The notes below the pieces were generated by a model. It worked only from the letters and a program-made list of their open reading frames with translations. It did no database searches and was not told the origin of the DNA. A stretch of 64,000 nt of DNA from an uncultured Eubacteriales bacterium (GTDB lineage: Bacteria; Bacillota; Clostridia; Christensenellales; CAG-917). The position numbers were made by a program, and so were the translations under genes. The stretch spans positions 1 through 64,000 of the forward strand of contig UQVO01000003.1 in assembly GCA_900544575.1 (NCBI GenBank), read 5' to 3'. Shown here in pieces: positions 60,982 to 64,000 of this stretch. Each line of letters opens with the position of its first letter. The first letter of the stretch is position 1.

Positions 60982-61431
60982 TCATTTGAAATACTTCGCC
61001 TCGATGTCCGCTATCATATCGAGTCTGCGCTGATGCCTGCCGCCTTCGTATTCGGCGGTGTACCACGCCTTGACTATCTCCTTCGCCTCATCAGGCGTAA
61101 CCACTCTGCCGCCCAGCGCGATAATGTTCGCGTTGTTATGACGTTTTGTCATTTCCGCCATAAACGTGTTGGTGGTCACCGCCGCGCGTATGCCCTTGAC
61201 TTTGTTTGCGGAAATCGAAATGCCTATGCCCGTGCCGCACATCAGCACTCCTGCGTCGCATTCGCCCGACGCAATCGCTTCGGCGACTTTGAGCCCGTAA
61301 ACGGGATAGTCCACGGAAGATTCGTCATAAGTGCCGAAATCCTCCACTTCCGCCCCGAGTTCCGTGAGCGTATCGATAACCGCGGGTTTGAGCACTATAC
61401 CGCCGTGGTCGCAGCCGATTGCAATTTTCAT
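60982..61431 (-). CDS. rpiB: Ribose-5-phosphate isomerase B
   Basis: 149 residues. CDHGG at the N-terminus, the catalytic Cys in MCGTGIGISISANK, and RHNNANIIALGGR are the RpiB/LacAB signatures. Interconverts ribose-5-phosphate and ribulose-5-phosphate. Ribosome binding site GGGGGT. Single-gene unit with promoter and terminator; an array of hairpin repeats lies directly upstream. Confidence 0.96.
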   Translation of the reverse strand: MKIAIGCDHGGIVLKPAVIDTLTELGAEVEDFGTYDESSVDYPVYGLKVAEAIASGECDAGVLMCGTGIGISISANKVKGIRAAVTTNTFMAEMTKRHNNANIIALGGRVVTPDEAKEIVKAWYTAEYEGGRHQRRLDMIADIEAKYFK

Positions 61432-61463
61432 AAAATTACCCCCGAAGATTTATTTGTAAACTA

Positions 61464-61492
61464 ATTATACTCCAATTCCCCGCTCCGCGCAA
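61464..61492 (-). promoter_or_regulatory. rpiB promoter
   Basis: Minus strand: -35 TTGCGC, 17-base spacer, perfect -10 TATAAT, about 33 bases before the start. Confidence 0.7.
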
Positions 61493-61505
61493 GCCCGAGT
61501 TTTAA

Positions 61506-61770
61506 CCCCGCAAAACGGGCTTCTCCCGTTTGACGGGGACCCCGGATTTTTACCCCACAAAACGAATGTTATCCGTTTGACGGGGACCCCGAGTTACACC
61601 CCATCAAAAAATCAAAGATTTCTTGACGGGGGTCCCGATTTTATGCCCCACATAAAAATCAAAGGTTTTTCTGCGGGGGCCCCGAGTTATACCCCATCAA
61701 AAAATCGGAGATTTCTTGACGGGGACCCCGAGTTATACCCCACCGAAACGATTGCGTCCTTTTGACGGCA
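61506..61770. repeat. Array of six 33-base hairpin units separated by 13-14-base linkers
   Basis: Hairpin units begin at 61506, 61553, 61599, 61646, 61692 and 61738, so the period is 46-47. Each starts CCCC and ends GGGG on the plus strand, except the sixth, which has decayed. The linker consensus on the plus strand is ACCCCGAGTTATA. Inner stem sequences differ between units but still pair. On the minus strand, mismatches become G-U pairs, which favours that strand as the folded RNA. No gene or known RNA family was recognised. Confidence 0.85.
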
Positions 61771-61794
61771 TCCGAAGAATCGGAACAGACTCTT

Positions 61795-61843
61795 GGGGAC
61801 GGAGCAAAACAGTCCGAAATCCGGACCGTTTTGCTCCGTCCCC
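61795..61843. repeat. 49-base near-perfect palindrome, REP-like
   Basis: Outer arms of 16 bases (GGGGACGGAGCAAAAC and its complement) plus an inner GTCCG/CGGAC stem with a 5-base loop and one symmetrical mismatch. Resembles dispersed palindromic elements beginning GGGGACGG seen in other bacteria; only one copy is in this window. Confidence 0.75.
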
Positions 61844-61875
61844 GAAAGTCTGCATTGCATAAGCGAAAAGCGGAT

Positions 61876-61906
61876 AAAAAAGCCGGCCGCCTTGCGGCGG
61901 TCGGCT
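61876..61906 (-). terminator. Terminator of the Ig-like surface protein gene
   Basis: Eleven-base-pair stem AGCCGACCGCC/GGCGGCCGGCT (one mismatch or wobble) with a 4-base loop, followed on the minus strand by TTTTT. Confidence 0.8.
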
Positions 61907-61963
61907 TGTCGTCCTGTCGGAATTCCGTCACGTACGACGCGTTTCCGCGCCGTCGGACTGCCC

Positions 61964-64000
61964 TCAGCGTATGCCGATTGTGGGCGGCTGTCTGTGCTTG
62001 CTCACCGCCGCAGGCGCGTCGTAGTTCACGGGCTCGATATCCGCCGCCGCAACAGGCAGGTCGACGGGCGCGGGCGCAACAGGCGCGGGCATTATCGAGT
62101 CGATGGGCGCGACTTCGAGGGGCACGGGGTCGGGCGCACGGTGCAGCTTGACGAGCACCGCCACGAGTATCGCTATTGCGATGATGAGTATCGCAAGCGC
62201 AGCGATAAGCGGCCAAATCCACCACACAAGTCCGGGTGCGGACACGTTCACGAACACGAGGTCGGAGATGTAATTTGTCGTGTAGGTGATGTAGCCGTTC
62301 GACACGGTGTAGTCGGAGAGTTCCGCAAGTTCGCCGTTCGACGTGACGTAATACACTCTGTAATCGCCGCTCACGTCGTCAGGCATACGCACCGTGACGG
62401 TGACCTCGTTGCCGAGGGTGGAAACGTAAGTGTTGCCGTTCAGCATATCCACGTTGACGATGCCGCTCGTGGTGAGCACTTCGTCTTCGGTGGCAAGCGC
62501 CTGGACATTGCTGTCCACGATGTTCCAGAAGCTGGTGCCCTCCGCAACAATCGAGTTGTTCAGCGTGTAGTTGACGGTGACGGGGTTGTCGCCGAAGTCC
62601 ACCGTGACGTAATCGATTCCGTCCACGGTATAAGTCACGCGGCTTATCGTGGCGGTAAGGTTGCCCGTGCCGCCGCCGGACACATAATAGTTGGGGTCGT
62701 TGCTGGTGATGGTGTAAGTGTACACACCCGCGGTCGTGACGGAAGAAACCACCACACCGCTGCTGTTGCGGTAAGTCACCGTGAAGTCGTCCGTGTCGAG
62801 TCCCTGCGCGGTGAAGGTTATCTCACATCCGTCCGAACCGTCCGTCACGTCGTGAGTCCTGCTCGCCGCATCCACCGTCACCACGACAGGCGCCTGCGCC
62901 ACGCGTATGGTGCCTATGCGGTTTTCGATGACATAGTTGCCCACGAAATCACCGCCGACCGTCAACACGACCGAATATCCGCCGGCATTGAGCATAGCGT
63001 CAACAGCCTCGCCGTTCAGGGTGTAGCCCACGGAAATGTCATCGAAGAAGCCAATCACTTCCTCACGGCTCAATGCATCCGTTGCAGAGAGTTTGTCGAG
63101 GTCTATTATGTGCTCTTCGCCGTCATAAGTGAAGCCGAGGTTTTCATCGGGCGTGACAATGACGCTGCGCTGATTGATGACGAAGCTGCCCTGCGCGGTA
63201 AATTCGCCTACATAATAGTAGTTGCGTTCGTCGTTGCCGTCGTCGATGAGTCTTCTCACCGTCACGGACCAGGTGTACTCGCCCGCATTCACGGGAGCGC
63301 TTTCGAGCACGGTGTCACCCTGTCTCCACTCAACGGTGGTTTCTGCCGTCTTGTCGAAATCGTCAAGCCCGTTCACAATCATATCGAGCGAAACGGCCTC
63401 TCCGCTCTGATAAGGCTTTTCGAGGTCTTCGGGCACGGTGTACGTCTTGGAAAGGTCGGGCAGCTTGATGAGCAACGTATGCGTCACGGACACACCGTCC
63501 GCACCGACTATCACCACATCGTAGTTGGCAAGTCTGCTGTCGTCGACGGTGAGGACATAATCGGCGCCGGCGTTTTCGGTAATATCCGCGGTCGCGATGT
63601 CGATTGCCACACCGTTCAGCGTATAGCTGTAACCGATTTGCGCGAGTATGTCGTCTGCATTATCGACACTTGCGAGTCCGCTCTGCACCGCAAATGCAGG
63701 CGCAGGCAGCGTGCCGACGTAATAGTCCGCCACAAACGTATAGCCGCCGTCGCCCGTGTAATTGCCGGACACCGTGACGTTGAGCGTGGCTTTATTGACC
63801 GTAACGGTCGAGGTCTGCTGATTGATATTGAAGTTTGTCGCCTTGACGTTGACGACGCAGCCGCTGTAAGTGCCTGCACCGACTGCCAGAGTGCCGTCCG
63901 CCGCCGAGAATATTTCGTTTCCGTCAGCCGTCACGGGCACCGCCTGTGAGAACGTGCCGTTGATGCGGATGTATTCGCCTGCGGCATTCAGGGTGAACGT
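61964..64000 (-). CDS. Large Ig-like (MBG-type) repeat surface protein, 5' end beyond the window
   Basis: The reading frame is open to the right edge, so at least 679 residues and an incomplete N-terminus. The ectodomain is a chain of beta-rich repeats of about 75-90 residues, each with a motif such as YTGDGGYTFVADYYVG, FTYDGEEHIIDLD or VTVNYTLNNSIV, like MBG/YDG domains of bacterial surface proteins. Near the C-terminus one membrane helix (WWIWPLIAALAILIIAIAIL) is followed by a Pro/Ala-rich cytoplasmic tail of about 60 residues. There is no LPXTG signal. Likely adhesive or structural. Confidence 0.85.
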   Translation of the reverse strand, partial: TFTLNAAGEYIRINGTFSQAVPVTADGNEIFSAADGTLAVGAGTYSGCVVNVKATNFNINQQTSTVTVNKATLNVTVSGNYTGDGGYTFVADYYVGTLPAPAFAVQSGLASVDNADDILAQIGYSYTLNGVAIDIATADITENAGADYVLTVDDSRLANYDVVIVGADGVSVTHTLLIKLPDLSKTYTVPEDLEKPYQSGEAVSLDMIVNGLDDFDKTAETTVEWRQGDTVLESAPVNAGEYTWSVTVRRLIDDGNDERNYYYVGEFTAQGSFVINQRSVIVTPDENLGFTYDGEEHIIDLDKLSATDALSREEVIGFFDDISVGYTLNGEAVDAMLNAGGYSVVLTVGGDFVGNYVIENRIGTIRVAQAPVVVTVDAASRTHDVTDGSDGCEITFTAQGLDTDDFTVTYRNSSGVVVSSVTTAGVYTYTITSNDPNYYVSGGGTGNLTATISRVTYTVDGIDYVTVDFGDNPVTVNYTLNNSIVAEGTSFWNIVDSNVQALATEDEVLTTSGIVNVDMLNGNTYVSTLGNEVTVTVRMPDDVSGDYRVYYVTSNGELAELSDYTVSNGYITYTTNYISDLVFVNVSAPGLVWWIWPLIAALAILIIAIAILVAVLVKLHRAPDPVPLEVAPIDSIMPAPVAPAPVDLPVAAADIEPVNYDAPAAVSKHRQPPTIGIR

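Noticed and set aside
61506..61770. CRISPR array
   Set aside because: The conserved parts are short linkers and hairpin ends, the units are hairpins and not unique spacers, and no cas genes are present.

Overview
The window comes from a moderately GC-rich, low-density-regulated Firmicute of the Clostridia type, most likely an uncultured gut anaerobe (a Christensenellales-like lineage would fit, but this is inference). Reasons: hprK, whiA, luxS, a split glycine decarboxylase (GcvPA/GcvPB), a PPi-type phosphofructokinase beside an ATP-type one, an Fe-only-hydrogenase-type TM1266 regulator, strong AGGAGG ribosome binding sites, and surface or secreted proteins suited to host glycans (BNR sialidase-like protein, GH30, BspA-type leucine-rich lipoprotein, large Ig-like surface protein). 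No rRNA, tRNA, CRISPR array, transposase or phage gene was seen. Most genes lie on the minus strand.

Layout. 0-4.4 kb: a heterodimeric ABC exporter with one degenerate ATP site, then two tiny genes. 4.5-11.1 kb: a complete glycine cleavage operon with its own lipoate ligase and dihydrolipoamide dehydrogenase (lplA-lpd-gcvT-gcvH-gcvPA-gcvPB). 11.1-13.3 kb: two PII-like proteins behind a DUF1538 membrane protein. 13.5-16.2 kb: divergent esterase and sialidase-like genes sharing a symmetrical promoter region. 16.3-24 kb: a redox trio (PPC-domain protein, CrtI-like oxidoreductase, ferredoxin-type reductase), GH30, a flavin reductase, an HxlR/NTF2 divergent pair and a ZIP metal transporter with a structured leader. 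24-29.4 kb: rlmD with an acquired acetyltransferase at its 3' end, two phosphofructokinases and luxS. 29.5-39 kb: the conserved Clostridial block uvrC-hprK-murB-PHP-whiA-dnaE. 39-47.3 kb: a BspA-like lipoprotein, an ArsR pair, a DUF5685/J-like/membrane trio, trpS, and thrC with a small P-loop gene. 47.3-52 kb: rpmE-(DUF1385-PrmC fusion)-prfA-citrate/isopropylmalate synthase-like. 52-60 kb: a TauABC-like importer with TM1266, and a LolD/FtsX/lipoprotein operon. 60-64 kb: queH, rpiB, a hairpin array and the truncated surface protein.

The most unusual items are: (i) the substrate-binding protein at 53651-54643, whose two lobes are in reversed order, as in a circular permutation; (ii) six regularly spaced 33-nt hairpins at 61506-61770; (iii) several genes (lplA, uvrC, arsR, queH) with no ribosome binding site whose start codon lies exactly six nucleotides after a -10 hexamer, suggesting leaderless mRNAs; (iv) an apparent integration scar at the 3' end of rlmD; (v) two structured leaders, one with a terminator/antiterminator choice and one with a possible pseudoknot.

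Functionally the region joins core informational and envelope genes with glycine catabolism, glycolysis, redox enzymes and surface glycan/adhesion proteins. Names rest on motif and architecture recognition by eye; no database search was run.
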